DNA of 56,509 nt from Lacticaseibacillus zeae DSM 20178 = KCTC 3804 (lineage in GTDB: Bacteria; Bacillota; Bacilli; Lactobacillales; Lactobacillaceae): positions 1 through 56,509 of the forward strand of contig NZ_BACQ01000049.1 in assembly GCF_000260435.1 (NCBI RefSeq). The letters are read 5' to 3'. This document shows, piece by piece, positions 35,222 to 44,405 of the stretch; the first letter of the stretch is position 1, and the number at the start of each line of letters is the position of its first letter. The position numbers and the translations under genes were made by a program. The notes under the pieces were generated by a model. It had not been told where the DNA came from. It worked only from the letters and a program-made list of their open reading frames with translations, and did not search any database.

Positions 35222-37639
35222 TTATGCTTCAGTGTCACTACCATCATCCTCAGGCGTCTGCGGAACCACATGCCAAATCTCGCGGCCATACCGCTGAACC
35301 GTAAAGTCCGCCGAGAACCGACCACTCTCCGCAATATTAACCAACGCCTTCTTCGCCCAAAGCTCAGGCTGCTGATAAAGCTTATCCAACCGCGCATTAG
35401 CCGCCAGATAACTCTCAAAATCCGCCAGCACGAAATACTCGTCATTATACATCAACAACGCATTGTAAATATCGCGGCCTTCCGTCTCAATCCCCGGAAT
35501 CTTCCCATTCACTAGCATATCCAACACGGCATGCAACCGCGGATCCTTTTCATAAAAGTCCCGCGACCGATAATCGCCGCGCTGGTAATACCCGGCAATC
35601 TCCTTTTCGGTTAACCCGAAGATCTCGATATTATCATCGCCAACCGCATTCTTAATCTCGATGTTAGCGCCATCCAACGTCGCCAAGGTCAACGCCCCGG
35701 CACTCATCAGCTTCATGTTACTCGTACCGCTAGCTTCCTTACCGGCCGTTGAAATCTGCTCGGAAATATCCGCCGCCGGAATAATCTTTTCAGCCATCGA
35801 GACACCATAGTTCGGCAAAAAGACCACCTGCAAATAAGGACTGACTTCCGGATCACTATCGACCATATCGGCCACCGCATTCATGACCTTAATGATCTCC
35901 TTGGCATACACATAACTAGGCGCAGCTTTCGCTCCAAAAATATGCAGCCGCTTCGGTCGTTTCTCGCCGCGCTTAATCGCCAAGTATGCGTCCAGAATTC
36001 CTAAAAGATGCAGTAACTGGCGCTTGTAAGCATGCAGTCGTTTAATCTGCACATCAAAGATGGCATCGGGATCGACTTTAACATGCACGGTTTGGTCAAT
36101 ATATTTAGCCAGTTCCCGCTTATTTTCCGCTTTGGTCGCGTTTAAATCGGCCAAAAACCGCGTATCGTCAATGTAGTCATGTAATTTACGCAGCGCCAAT
36201 GGATTCTGCCGCCACGCCGTTCCGATTTTCTTATCCAACAAGTGCGCCAGCGGCCGATCGCCGATTTGAATCCAGCGCCGCGGCGTAATGCCGTTGGTTT
36301 TATTGTTAAACCGCTCCGGAAAAATCTGGAAAAGATCATGCAGCACATCTTTTTTCAGCAATTCACTATGAAGCGGCGCCACCCCATTCACCGCGTGCGA
36401 GCCGATGGTTGCCAGATACGCCATGCGCACCTGCCCGTTACCCAGCGGCGCAATGCGATCGATCATGGCCTGGCCAAATTGCGGCACAAAGGCTAACCGG
36501 AAGCGGCGATCGATTTCCTGCACAATCTGGTAAATCCGCGGTAACAATCCGCTGAACATGTCAATGGGCCAAACTTCTAGCGCTTCGGAAAGCAACGTGT
36601 GATTCGTATAACTCATCACTTTGAGCGTAATACGCCAGGCTTCATCCCAGCCCACATGCTCGTCGTCCATCAACACTCGCATCAACTCAGGAATTGCCAT
36701 CGCCGGGTGGGTATCGTTAATATGAATCGCCACCCGATCGGCAAACCCGGCCATACTGTTGTGAGTGCGACGATAATGACGGACAATGCTTTGAATCCCG
36801 GCACTCGTGAAGAAGTATTCCTGCCGCAACCGCAATTCCTTGCCAGCATTATCCGAGTCATCCGGATACAGAATCTGGGTGATCTGATTAATTCGTTCGC
36901 GCTGCTCTAAGGTAAAATGCGGGCCGGCATTAATCGGCGCCTCGGCTGACCACAACCGCAAATTATTGACAACGCCATTGTGATACCCAACCATCGCCAC
37001 ATCATACGGCACAGCCAAGACATCATCGGTATTATGATAAATCACCCGCAAATGGCCGCTGCGACTAGGCCGCAATTCAACCCAGCCGCCAAACTTCACG
37101 GTGACAGCGCGATTTTCCTTACGCGTCTCCCAAGGAAAACCATTGCGCATCCAATCATCCGGCAATTCAACTTGATACCCATTCACAAATGCCTGCTTAA
37201 ACAGGCCGTACTGATAACGAATACCATTCCCATTGCCAGCCATGCCAACGCTGGCCATGGCATCCATAAACGCCGAAGCCAGCCGGCCCAGCCCGCCGTT
37301 ACCTAAGCCAGGATCCGCTTCAGCAGCAAAAATCTTTTGTGGATGTAGATCCAATTCTTCCAAACCAGCCTCAACTTCGTCCAAAATTCCGAGATTCAGC
37401 AAATTTGATTGCAGCAGACGGCCCGGTAAAAATTCGATCGAGAAATAAAAGACCTGTTTGGTTTCTTCCTTGTCATAGCGCTCCTTGGTGTTAGCCCAAG
37501 GCTGGGCGATATATGACCGTGTCAGTAACGCAAGCGCCTGATAAAGCTGCTGTGAAGACAGATCTTCAATCGGCGCTGCGTACAATTTTAAGGCCATATC
37601 TTTGAATTCCGTGATGAATTGTTCCTTCGTTAATGCCAT
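35222..37639 (-). CDS. glgP: Glycogen phosphorylase
   Basis: PLP enzyme of 805 residues that releases glucose-1-phosphate from glycogen. Motifs: the PLP-lysine region GKEASGTSNMKLMSAGALTL near residue 640, LGNGGLGRLASAFMDA, HINDTHPAMAIPEL, and KRLHAYKRQLLHLLG. The length is near the bacterial norm (about 800). A TTG precedes the ATG; I use ATG 37639, with AGGTG about eight bases upstream. It is fifth in the operon, after glgA. It acts in the cytosol, and its product feeds glycolysis. Confidence 0.95.
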   Translation of the reverse strand: MALTKEQFITEFKDMALKLYAAPIEDLSSQQLYQALALLTRSYIAQPWANTKERYDKEETKQVFYFSIEFLPGRLLQSNLLNLGILDEVEAGLEELDLHPQKIFAAEADPGLGNGGLGRLASAFMDAMASVGMAGNGNGIRYQYGLFKQAFVNGYQVELPDDWMRNGFPWETRKENRAVTVKFGGWVELRPSRSGHLRVIYHNTDDVLAVPYDVAMVGYHNGVVNNLRLWSAEAPINAGPHFTLEQRERINQITQILYPDDSDNAGKELRLRQEYFFTSAGIQSIVRHYRRTHNSMAGFADRVAIHINDTHPAMAIPELMRVLMDDEHVGWDEAWRITLKVMSYTNHTLLSEALEVWPIDMFSGLLPRIYQIVQEIDRRFRLAFVPQFGQAMIDRIAPLGNGQVRMAYLATIGSHAVNGVAPLHSELLKKDVLHDLFQIFPERFNNKTNGITPRRWIQIGDRPLAHLLDKKIGTAWRQNPLALRKLHDYIDDTRFLADLNATKAENKRELAKYIDQTVHVKVDPDAIFDVQIKRLHAYKRQLLHLLGILDAYLAIKRGEKRPKRLHIFGAKAAPSYVYAKEIIKVMNAVADMVDSDPEVSPYLQVVFLPNYGVSMAEKIIPAADISEQISTAGKEASGTSNMKLMSAGALTLATLDGANIEIKNAVGDDNIEIFGLTEKEIAGYYQRGDYRSRDFYEKDPRLHAVLDMLVNGKIPGIETEGRDIYNALLMYNDEYFVLADFESYLAANARLDKLYQQPELWAKKALVNIAESGRFSADFTVQRYGREIWHVVPQTPEDDGSDTEA

Positions 37640-37693
37640 CAAATATACACCTCATCAAAATAAACAACCGTAACCGTTCGCCTAAACATGAAT

Positions 37694-37778
37694 AACGAGG
37701 TCCAATCAAATCTCCGCCACTTTTGGTTAGACGTTGCCCGCCTTACCTGCTTCGCGTGCGATTCGACCCGACCTCGTT
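37694..37778. other. Long-range inverted repeat between glgA and glgP
   Basis: Nine-base arms AACGAGGTC (37694-37702) and GACCTCGTT (37770-37778) enclose 67 bases with further small stems. There is no U run. It could be an mRNA structure that adjusts expression of the glgP half of the operon. Confidence 0.4.
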
Positions 37779-37788
37779 GATTGCCACC

Positions 37789-39234
37789 TCATGCTTTGCC
37801 TAAAATTCGGTCATACCCCTTCAAATACGCAGCCGCCGAATGATGCCAGTCAAAATCCATGGCCATGGCTTGTTGCTGCAGTCGAGCATAAACCTTAGGC
37901 TGATCCGCGTAAACATTTTTGGCCATTCGTAAGATTTTCGCAAAGACACCAGCATTGTACTCCCAGAAACTAAAGCCGTTGCCGGCACCGGTTTCCGCGT
38001 TATACGGCGTCACCGAATCCCGCAGCCCGCCGGTTTCATGCACGATTGGCAACGTTCCATACCGCATCGCCATCATCTGCGCTAAGCCGCTGGGTTCAAA
38101 GGCACTCGGCATCATGAAGAAGTCGGCCCCAGCATAAATCCGCTGCGCCATCGCTTCGTCAAAATTAATCCGCACGGCTAACTGACCCGGGAAGCGATCC
38201 TGCATCGATAGTAAATCTTCTTCCAGATCGCGATCGCCAGTTCCCAAGATGACAACCTGAACATTATTCTGCACCAAGAAGTTTTCCAAGGCGTCAACGA
38301 GTAAGTCGGCACCTTTTTGGCGGGTTAGCCGACTGACCATCGCAAACAGCGGATCGGACCGCTTTGGCAAATGCATCTCGTCTTGCAAAACGCGTTTGTC
38401 CTTGGCTTTGCCTTTTAAATTCTTGGCGTTGTAATGATACGCCAGATGCGGATCGGTTTCCGGATCATACACTTCCGCATCGATCCCGTTCAGGATCCCG
38501 ACTAATTTACCACTTTGTTTGCGTAATGTGCCATCCAAATGCTCGCCAAATGCCGGTGATTGAATTTCCTGCGCATAGCTCGGACTCACCGTCGACACTA
38601 AATCAGCAAAATTGATGCCGCCTTTAAGCCAATTGACCGAACCATCCTGGGCAAAACCATCGTCATTAAAACTCTGGCGGCCAATTTGAAAGACCGTGTC
38701 CAGAATCGACGGCGGGAACCATCCCTGAAACTGCAAGTTATGGATAGTCAGCTGGGTTTTAATATTTTGATAAGGACGAATCCAGCCATACTTCTCCTTC
38801 AACAGCACCGGAATAAACGCCGTGTGCCAGTCGTTGGCATGAATGATATCCGGAATCCACTCAATCACCTGCAGCATTTCGATGACGGCCATCTGGAAGA
38901 ACCCGAACCGGCCGCCATCATCCCAGTACCCATACAGGCCATCGCGATCAAAATACTGGCGGTTATCGATCAGATAATACGTCACATCCCCCAGCTTAAT
39001 CGTTTTAAGACCCACGTAAACCGGGCGACCACCCATTTCAATCGTAAAATGCGTCAGGTTCTTAACCTTAGGCAGATACTTAGCCGGAAACTTTTTTTCG
39101 TAAAATGGAATAGCAACCCGAATGTCGACGCCTTGCTTTTTGATCGCTTTTGGCAAGGCATACGTGACATCACCTAAGCCCCCGGTTTTGTAAAACGGAG
39201 CACTTTCTGCAGCAGTAAAAAGAACTTTAAGCAC
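37789..39234 (-). CDS. glgA: Glycogen synthase
   Basis: GT5 enzyme of 481 residues that elongates alpha-1,4-glucan from ADP-glucose. It starts at GTG 39234, eight bases inside the end of glgD, with AGGGAG upstream, so translation is coupled. Motifs: the ADP-glucose site KTGGLGDVTYALP at the N-terminus, IIHANDWHTAF, and MMPSAFEPSGLAQMMAMRYG. Standard length. It acts in the cytosol with glgC and glgB. Confidence 0.95.
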   Translation of the reverse strand: MLKVLFTAAESAPFYKTGGLGDVTYALPKAIKKQGVDIRVAIPFYEKKFPAKYLPKVKNLTHFTIEMGGRPVYVGLKTIKLGDVTYYLIDNRQYFDRDGLYGYWDDGGRFGFFQMAVIEMLQVIEWIPDIIHANDWHTAFIPVLLKEKYGWIRPYQNIKTQLTIHNLQFQGWFPPSILDTVFQIGRQSFNDDGFAQDGSVNWLKGGINFADLVSTVSPSYAQEIQSPAFGEHLDGTLRKQSGKLVGILNGIDAEVYDPETDPHLAYHYNAKNLKGKAKDKRVLQDEMHLPKRSDPLFAMVSRLTRQKGADLLVDALENFLVQNNVQVVILGTGDRDLEEDLLSMQDRFPGQLAVRINFDEAMAQRIYAGADFFMMPSAFEPSGLAQMMAMRYGTLPIVHETGGLRDSVTPYNAETGAGNGFSFWEYNAGVFAKILRMAKNVYADQPKVYARLQQQAMAMDFDWHHSAAAYLKGYDRILGKA

Positions 39235-40396
39235 GAGCCGTCACTCCCTTACCATCTGGCTGAAAGACTTTCTGATTCTTGGCGAATACAAGCGGTTCTT
39301 CCGGGGTGCCTTCCAAAGCCAGGTTCGGCCCGATGATCACGCCTTTGTCCAGAATCGCATACTTCACGCTGGAGCCAGTGCCAACCTTGCTGCCTTGCAT
39401 GACAATGCTATGATCAACCAGCGCATCCCGATGAATGTGGACATTGCGGAAAAGAATCGAGTGGTTGACGTCACCTTCAATGAAATCACCGGTGCCGAGC
39501 AAGCTGTTCGTTACTTTCGATTCGGTTGAGAAGTACGTCGGAATTTCGTTCTTATTCTTGGTCTCAATCGAGTTGGCACTGTACAGCAATGCCTGATAGT
39601 TCTGATCCTCCAGCATGCTCATGTTCGCGTTATAATAACGCTGAATCGTATTGAGCTTCGCCAAAAAGCCGGTGTACTCAAACGCATTGGCATTATTTTG
39701 CAACACGGCTTCGCGCATAATCTGCGGTAGGCGCTTGAATGTCGGTGCTTCGGATGCATCGATCAGTAAATCAATCAGGTCGATGGTGCCGATGAGGTAA
39801 ATGTCCATGAACGCCGGGATTTTGCCTTCTTTAAGGTGACCGCGGTTTTCCGAGGCCGGCACAACCGAGCTGGCAGTCCCCAATTCGGTCATGTCCAACG
39901 TGAGATCCTCAGGCTGCATCGCCGTTTCCGGTAAATTCTTGTAAACGGCGGTGACGGGACTTTCACCGGCTTGATGGTACGCCACAATCGCGTCCACATC
40001 GACATTGGCAACATTTTGGGTGCCCATGATGATCGTGTATTGAGCGCTGCTCTTGCGCAGAAATTGCAGATAGTCATCATAATAACGGGCCCGCAGCTGC
40101 GGATCTTCGTAATCGCGGCCGGCCATATACGGATACGTGAAAATGCCGCCAGTGATCTGATCCATGTTCCAGGTGGACCCGCTGCGGATGTGGTCGGTGA
40201 CACTGCGCCCAGATTTAGGCAGGAAAATCGCCACACTGCGAACATTGGCGTGATCCAGTGACGACAGCGGAAAATCAATGAGCCGGTAGCGCCCTGCAAA
40301 TGGCAGCGTGCCGATCGGGCGGGCTGCCGTCAATGGCTGAATTTAGTCATCTTTTTCATTCAGATCAATGATTGCTGCTAAATCGCCTTTTCTCAT
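39227..40396 (-). pseudogene. glgD: GlgD regulatory subunit, interrupted by an early stop
   Basis: The natural start is ATG 40396, overlapping the glgC stop (ATGA). The frame reads [17 protein letters not shown], then TAA at codon 18 (40343-40345), then IQPLTAARPIG, with no frame change. AAA to TAA would explain it. Everything after is intact: LPFAGRYRLIDFPLSSLDHA, SGSTWNMDQITGGIFTYP, and a beta-helix C-terminus, 389 codons in total. A TTG at 40333 (codon 22) could give a shortened product of 368 residues, but no ribosome binding site is seen before it. GlgD normally pairs with GlgC to make ADP-glucose. Loss may be tolerated, as GlgC alone has some activity in other species. Confidence 0.88.
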
Positions 40397-41535
40397 TCTT
40401 TTTCAGTCCTTCCTAAAACTTCCCCGTAACCGACAACACTAATTTCATTTGGCTTTCCGACAACCTTGCCATTGTCACCGATGATTGCATTTTCGCCGAC
40501 AATCGCGTGATCGACGGTGACGTTCTTACCGATGACGGCGTTTGGCATGATCATACTATCTTTAATAACCGAGCCTTCCCCAATTTTGACATTTTGACTC
40601 AAGATGCTGTGCTCAATGGCACCGGCAACATAGCAGCCGTCCACAATCATCGAGCCGGAGACTTTGGCGGTTTTGGTCAGGAACATCGGTGGCAGTGCTT
40701 CGTTTTGGCTGAAAATGCGCCAGTTGCGATTGCCGATGTTGAGCGGGTTGTTCGGATTCAGGAATTCCATGTTCGCTTCCCACAGACTCTGAATCGTCCC
40801 GACATCCTTCCAGTAACCCCGGAACGCGTAAGCATAGCTGGCTTCGTTATGGGTTAGATACGCTGGAATGACGTCATGACCGAAGTCTTCCATTGCCCCA
40901 TCTGTCGCATAACTTTCTGTCAGGTATTGCTTGAGCGTTGGCCAGTTGAAGATGTAGATCCCCATAGATGCCAAGTTGCTCTTTGGCTTGGCCGGTTTTT
41001 CTTCGAATTCGATAATCCGGTCAGTGTCATCGGTGTTCATAATGCCAAAACGCTTTGCTTCGTCTTTGGCGACGGGCATGACGGCCACGGTCAAGGATGC
41101 TTTCTTGGCTTTGTGGTAGTCCAGCATGGCTTGGTAATCCATTTTATAAATGTGATCGCCGGATAGAATTAAAAGGTATTGCGGATTATAAGAATCGATA
41201 TACGCAATATTTTGGTAGATCGCATGCGCCGTGCCTTCAAAGAACTTTTCGCCTTCGCTTGAGGCATATGGCTGCAGGATCGTGACGCCGGCGCCGCGTT
41301 CGTTCAAGCCCCAGCTGGCACCGTTTTGAATGTGGCGATTCAGTTCAAGCGGCTGATACTGGGTGATGACCCCCGCGGTGTTTACCCCCGAGTTGGCTAA
41401 GTTGCTCAGGGTAAAATCGATGATGCGGTAACGGCCTCCGAACGGCACGGATGGCTTGGCAGTGGTTTTGGTTAATTTGCCTAAACGCGTGCCTTGACCT
41501 CCGGCTAGAATGATTCCCAACATTTCAGTACTCAT
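40393..41535 (-). CDS. glgC: Glucose-1-phosphate adenylyltransferase, catalytic subunit
   Basis: ADP-glucose pyrophosphorylase of 380 residues that commits glucose-1-phosphate to glycogen. Motifs: [14 protein letters not shown] at the N-terminus, [37 protein letters not shown], and [15 protein letters not shown], then a beta-helix. The start at ATG 41535 lacks a close ribosome binding site: GGGGGG is about 25 bases upstream, with a hairpin between. ATG at residue 5 is an alternative. It overlaps glgD by four bases. Confidence 0.95.
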   Translation of the reverse strand: MSTEMLGIILAGGQGTRLGKLTKTTAKPSVPFGGRYRIIDFTLSNLANSGVNTAGVITQYQPLELNRHIQNGASWGLNERGAGVTILQPYASSEGEKFFEGTAHAIYQNIAYIDSYNPQYLLILSGDHIYKMDYQAMLDYHKAKKASLTVAVMPVAKDEAKRFGIMNTDDTDRIIEFEEKPAKPKSNLASMGIYIFNWPTLKQYLTESYATDGAMEDFGHDVIPAYLTHNEASYAYAFRGYWKDVGTIQSLWEANMEFLNPNNPLNIGNRNWRIFSQNEALPPMFLTKTAKVSGSMIVDGCYVAGAIEHSILSQNVKIGEGSVIKDSMIMPNAVIGKNVTVDHAIVGENAIIGDNGKVVGKPNEISVVGYGEVLGRTEKE

Positions 41536-41541
41536 GATTGC

Positions 41542-41566
41542 GGCGCATGTGGTGCGCCTTCCCCCC
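41542..41566 (-). promoter_or_regulatory. Hairpin between ribosome binding site and glgC start
   Basis: On the minus strand AAGGGGGG is followed by GGCGCA-CCACA-TGCGCC, a perfect 6-bp hairpin, then GCAATC and the ATG. Folding of the hairpin would bring the purine-rich site to a normal distance. Confidence 0.5.
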
Positions 41567-41675
41567 TTACTTCTTTATATAAAAAGATCTAAAAAATGCT
41601 CTGATGCCTCTTTTTAAATATCTTGCATGATTGGCTTGCAGCAGTGAAAAAGGTTTAGACAATGGATTCCGTGTC

Positions 41676-41853
41676 GTGCCAAACTCCGCGATCTCCGGCC
41701 AGAGGGGGCTGGAACGTGGTGGGCACGACTTTGAGCCTCAGCAAAGCCCGCTGAGTCTCAAAGCTCGGCCTTGTACTACGCCGGGAAGACCACCCGGCTA
41801 GTACAATTTCACCACTGAGCCCCCTCTGGCCTCCGATCACTACGCCTTGGCAC
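41676..41853. repeat. 178-bp structured repeat, copy B (glgB/glgC gap)
   Basis: Same element as copy A, exactly the same length, in reverse orientation. Ends are GTGCCAA/TTGGCAC. Outer stem GGCCAGAGGGGGCT is identical. The inner hairpins differ from copy A by paired changes (stem GCTGGG/CCCAGC becomes GCCGGG/CCCGGC; CTCTGC/GCAGAG becomes CTCAGC/GCTGAG), which keep pairing. It occupies most of the 340-base glgB-glgC gap and ends 22 bases short of the glgB stop. Confidence 0.85.
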
Positions 41854-41875
41854 TGGGCATCGAGCACCAGACATC

Positions 41876-43936
41876 TCACGAATTCTTGTCAGTCTTAACG
41901 ACAAGCGACGTTGTTGGCGGCTGGGCCCGCGCTGGGGTTGTTCCCCAATCTTTGTGGTGGCTGATTGCCTGACGCTTTTGGTTGGCAATGGCTTTGGGTG
42001 ACGGGCTGCCGGTGATTGCTGGCTGGTGCTTGCTTTGTTGTTTTGGTGGCTTGGGCAGCGGTGCCAGTTTTTTAGGGGCGATGAGCAAGGCGCCCATGGC
42101 TGGTAGGATGACGTCGAGCCATGCCGGTTCGCCGTGGGTGTTGCCTTCTTTTGCCGTTAGGGTTGCCTGCCACTTGGTCCAGGTGCCGCCGAAGTCGATG
42201 TTTTCTGTATTCAAAAGCACGGTGTACGTGCCTAGTCTTGGTACCGGGATCTTGAAGTGGTCTTTTTGGACTGGCACGAAATTCATTGCGACCACCGTGA
42301 AATCATCTGGTTGCTTACCGTAGCGGATGTAGCTCATGACATCCGGTTCGTCGGCCATGGTGATCTTAATGCCGGCCGGTTCATGATCTTGTTGCCACAA
42401 GCTTGGACGGGCGGTGTATAAATGATTCAGCGTCTTCGTGAAGCCTTGCATCTTCTTATTCATCGGATCCTTCAAGTCGACCCACTCAAGCTCGCTCCAG
42501 TCGCGCCATTCGAGAAACTGTCCCCATTCACTGCCCATGAATAATAGCTTTTTCCCGGGGAATGTCGTTTGCCAGACGTACATGGTGCGTAGATTAGCGA
42601 ACTGATTGTATCGGTCGCCTGGCATTTTATGCATCAGGCTCTTCTTACCATGCACCACTTCATCATGTGAAAATGGTAAGACGAATTGTTCGTTGTACAT
42701 ATACATGAATGAGAACGTCAATAAATTCATATCACTGTGGCGATAAACCGGGTCTTCTTCAAAGAACTTGAGCGTATCGTTCATCCAGCCCATGTTCCAC
42801 TTGTAATTGAAGCCTAGGCCGCCGGTATTGATCGGCGCCGATACCTTTGGATAAGCCGAGCTTTCTTCGGCCATCATGAGCACATCGGGATGCTTGGCGA
42901 ACACTTTGGTATTCAACCGCTTCAAAAAGGCAATGCCTTCGAGGTTGTCGCGGCCGCCAAATTGGTTGCGGTCATTTTCCTTGCCGGCGTCATAATCCAT
43001 GTACAGCATGTTGGAAACGGCGTCAACGCGTAGCCCATCGAGGTGGCAATGATCTAGCCAGTACATGGCGCTGGAAATTAAAAAGCTTTGAACCTGTGCC
43101 TTGCCTAAGTCAAAATTCCAGGTGCCCCACCGAACGTTTTCGGCGCGATGCGGGTCGGTATATTCAAAGGTCGGCGTCCCGTCAAACTGTGCCAGCATAT
43201 CGGTATTTTTAATAAAATGACCCGGCACCCAGTCCATGATGATGCCAAGCCCGGCTTCATGCGCAGCATCGACGAATCGCAGAAAGTCTTCTGGCTCGCC
43301 GAAGCGGCTGGTCGGGGCAAAATAACCCATCAACTGATAGCCCCACGAGGCATCGAGTGGATGTTCCATTAATGGCAGAAACTCGATGTGGGTGTAGCCC
43401 AAATCCTTCACATACGGGATCAACTTATCAATGGCGTCTTGATACGTCATATACCCGCCATCCGGGCCGGCATTGGTGTCACGAATGAATGAACCTAAGT
43501 GCACTTCGTAAATCGTCAGCGGTTCGTCATATGGGCGCCACTTGCTGCGCTTGGCCAGCCAGGCATCGTCATGCCAAGTGATCCGGGGGACATCGACCAG
43601 CCGCGCGGCACTGCCGGGTTTACGTTCAAAGCCAAAGCCATAAGGATCAATCTTTTCGTGCGTCGCGCCGTCCGGACCAACAATCTGATACTTATATAAC
43701 TGATGTTTCTGGGCAGGCAATTCACCGTACCAACAACCGGTTTGCCCTTGGAGCTTTAACGGACTCCCCTGCCAATCATTAAAGTCGCCAACGACTCGAA
43801 CCTGCTTGGCATGCGGCGCCCAAACGAGGAATGACCATTTACCTGGTTCCACTTCATGGGCACCAAACCGGTTGTAACTTTGAAAATCCTGTCCTGTGTT
43901 GAAAAGATATAACCAATCTTTTAATCCTTGAATCAT
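41876..43936 (-). CDS. glgB: 1,4-alpha-glucan branching enzyme
   Basis: GH13 branching enzyme of 686 residues that adds alpha-1,6 branches to glycogen. N-terminal CBM48 (FLVWAPHAKQVRVVGDFNDW), then HLDGLRVDAVSNMLYMDYD (nucleophile Asp), MMAEESSAYP (acid/base Glu) and LPFSHDEVVHGK. The start is ATG 43936 with GGGGGAG ahead; the frame to 44008 is translated leader. The last 60 residues or so are a Pro/Lys/Gln-rich extension (LPKPPKQQSKHQP and on) beyond the usual C-terminal beta domain. It is first in the operon, with a cre-like site and promoter upstream. Confidence 0.95.
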   Translation of the reverse strand: MIQGLKDWLYLFNTGQDFQSYNRFGAHEVEPGKWSFLVWAPHAKQVRVVGDFNDWQGSPLKLQGQTGCWYGELPAQKHQLYKYQIVGPDGATHEKIDPYGFGFERKPGSAARLVDVPRITWHDDAWLAKRSKWRPYDEPLTIYEVHLGSFIRDTNAGPDGGYMTYQDAIDKLIPYVKDLGYTHIEFLPLMEHPLDASWGYQLMGYFAPTSRFGEPEDFLRFVDAAHEAGLGIIMDWVPGHFIKNTDMLAQFDGTPTFEYTDPHRAENVRWGTWNFDLGKAQVQSFLISSAMYWLDHCHLDGLRVDAVSNMLYMDYDAGKENDRNQFGGRDNLEGIAFLKRLNTKVFAKHPDVLMMAEESSAYPKVSAPINTGGLGFNYKWNMGWMNDTLKFFEEDPVYRHSDMNLLTFSFMYMYNEQFVLPFSHDEVVHGKKSLMHKMPGDRYNQFANLRTMYVWQTTFPGKKLLFMGSEWGQFLEWRDWSELEWVDLKDPMNKKMQGFTKTLNHLYTARPSLWQQDHEPAGIKITMADEPDVMSYIRYGKQPDDFTVVAMNFVPVQKDHFKIPVPRLGTYTVLLNTENIDFGGTWTKWQATLTAKEGNTHGEPAWLDVILPAMGALLIAPKKLAPLPKPPKQQSKHQPAITGSPSPKAIANQKRQAISHHKDWGTTPARAQPPTTSLVVKTDKNS

Positions 43937-43956
43937 GATCACTCCCCCAATCACGT

Positions 43957-44072
43957 GAGCGTGAGCCGGCGCGCTTAGAAACCGAAGTGTAAGCGGCCTC
44001 GGGCGCACTGGTTCGGGCTTAGGCCATTGTGCCCAAGGTCCTTACACGCAGGTTTCTGCACCGGTGAACGCG
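43957..44072. repeat. Long palindromic element, glgB leader copy
   Basis: A 116-base palindromic element. The outer arms (GAGCGTGAGCCGG...; ...TTTCTGCACCGGTGAACGCG) match the short 33-34 base units. The inserted middle carries AGAAACC/GGTTTCT and GTGTAAG/CTTACAC stems. It is about 75% alike by eye to 54191-54305 (reverse complement). It lies in the transcribed leader of glgB, between promoter and start. Confidence 0.75.
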
Positions 44073-44180
44073 TTATGCTTCGGCCTGCCTCACCTACATC
44101 ACGTATCGCGAATATTCCCTATCGCCCCAAGTGTAACAGCAAGACATTCAAAAGGCTCAAGAAACGCTCACCTGAACACT

Positions 44181-44210
44181 TTTATAAATAAAACGATTAG
44201 CCACTGCCAA
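44181..44210 (-). promoter_or_regulatory. Promoter of the glycogen operon
   Basis: Minus strand: TTGGCA (44205-44210), 18-base spacer, TATAAA (44181-44186). The predicted leader to glgB is about 235 bases. The 469-base region 43937-44405 contains no gene: it holds the leader repeat, this promoter, the cre-like site and the ilvE promoter. Confidence 0.6.
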
Positions 44211-44239
44211 GAGGAATATAATCCCCTTACGCGTCTAAT

Positions 44240-44253
44240 TGTAACCGCTTACG
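44240..44253. promoter_or_regulatory. cre-like CcpA site between glgB and ilvE
   Basis: TGTAACCGCTTACG matches the cre consensus TGWAANCGNTNWCA at all but the last base. It lies about 30 bases upstream of each promoter's -35 box (44210 leftward, 44286 rightward), so it could act on either as an upstream site. Confidence 0.6.
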
Positions 44254-44285
44254 CCAGATATTAACAGTAAATACAATTTTTTCGG

Positions 44286-44314
44286 TTGAGTTATTTGTGA
44301 GAATACTCTAAGAT
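44286..44314 (+). promoter_or_regulatory. Promoter of ilvE
   Basis: TTGAGT, exactly 17 bases, TAAGAT. The leader is about 85 bases long and ends in GGAGG at 44394-44398. Confidence 0.7.
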
Positions 44315-44405
44315 GGAACTTATATTATTTAATGGAATCGCAATGTTAACCAAACTGACCAAATTTGCTGGTCTAGTTAAACACCCAACCACTGGAGGGA
44401 TGACG

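Noticed and set aside
34990-41853. Composite transposon formed by the two 178-bp copies around glgC-glgP
   Set aside because: No transposase is encoded, the genes between are core glycogen genes in their usual order, and no target duplication was seen.
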